This document shows, one piece after another, positions 63,905 through 64,000 of a stretch of DNA of 64,000 nt. The translations under genes and the position numbers were made by a program. This stretch comes from Coniella vitis (taxonomy: Eukaryota; Ascomycota; Sordariomycetes; Diaporthales; Schizoparmaceae): NCBI GenBank assembly GCA_011317545.1, contig WUJK01000005.1, forward strand, positions 930,001 through 994,000, given 5' to 3'. The notes beneath the pieces were generated by a model. That model was given only the letters and a program-made list of their open reading frames with translations, was not told where the DNA came from and searched no databases. Each line of letters opens with the position of its first letter. Positions within the stretch are counted from its first letter, which is position 1.

Positions 63905-64000
63905 ATTAAATGAGGTCGCCTGAAGCTTCTCTGGCAGGCTAGAACCTCATTCAAAGCTGCCGCGAGTTCATGTCACCTGCTGTACTGATGGACAGTCCTA

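Noticed and set aside
1..64000. Biosynthetic cluster, CRISPR array or prophage
   Set aside because: No core biosynthetic enzymes, spaced repeats or phage genes; the content is eukaryotic housekeeping plus single accessory genes.

Overview
The window is nuclear DNA of a filamentous ascomycete (Pezizomycotina; a Dothideomycete or Eurotiomycete relative is my inference, not a proof). The evidence is 50-150 nt spliceosomal introns with GTA/GTG donors and CAG/TAG acceptors, genes on both strands about 2-3 kb apart without operons, C-ending codon preference in highly expressed genes, CT-rich leaders, and a cast of eukaryotic/fungal proteins including an expansin-like secreted protein and a HET-domain locus. 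No rRNA, tRNA, CRISPR array or intact transposon was found.

Layout, left to right. 1-17 kb: BCS1-like AAA ATPase (-, runs off the left edge), ERV41 ER-Golgi cargo protein (+), an ABC1/COQ8-family mitochondrial kinase-like protein of the MCP2/Cqd2 type (-), a small F-box-like protein (-), a secreted expansin-like protein (+), an unrecognised acidic-tailed protein (+). 16-31 kb: housekeeping cluster with PEX19 (-) divergent from UBC9 (+), asparagine synthetase (+), mitochondrial porin (+), a membrane-anchored J-protein (-), methionine aminopeptidase 2 (+), and a PRELI/Ups2-like lipid-transfer protein (+). 31-41 kb: a small unknown (-), a uridine-kinase-like P-loop protein with a one-base frame break (+), an 886-residue unknown (-), an 88-residue disordered protein with a 5' UTR intron (-), gamma-tubulin (-). 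42-55 kb: phospholipase D (+), COQ7 (+), a Yippee-type zinc protein (+), a DUG1/CNDP-type M20 dipeptidase with a probable alternative mitochondrial start (+). 57-64 kb: a 1083-residue unknown with a Cys/His cluster (+) and a HET-domain locus that stays in one reading frame across its exons but carries in-frame stop codons, so it is probably a pseudogene.

About half of the recognised proteins serve mitochondria, peroxisomes or the secretory pathway (BCS1-like, Cqd2-like, porin, J-protein, Ups2-like, COQ7, DUG1, PEX19, ERV41). I do not see evidence that they form a co-regulated cluster. Gene structures were worked out by eye from reading frame, splice consensus and known family sequence; splice sites for PEX19, UBC9, ASN, porin, gamma-tubulin, MAP2 and ERV41 are phase-consistent throughout. 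The most notable observations are the disrupted HET gene, the P-loop kinase frame break at an A-run, a GC-AG intron in PEX19, an 8-nt first coding exon in gamma-tubulin, a run of five tiny exons in asparagine synthetase, and a Cys/His-rich unknown protein.
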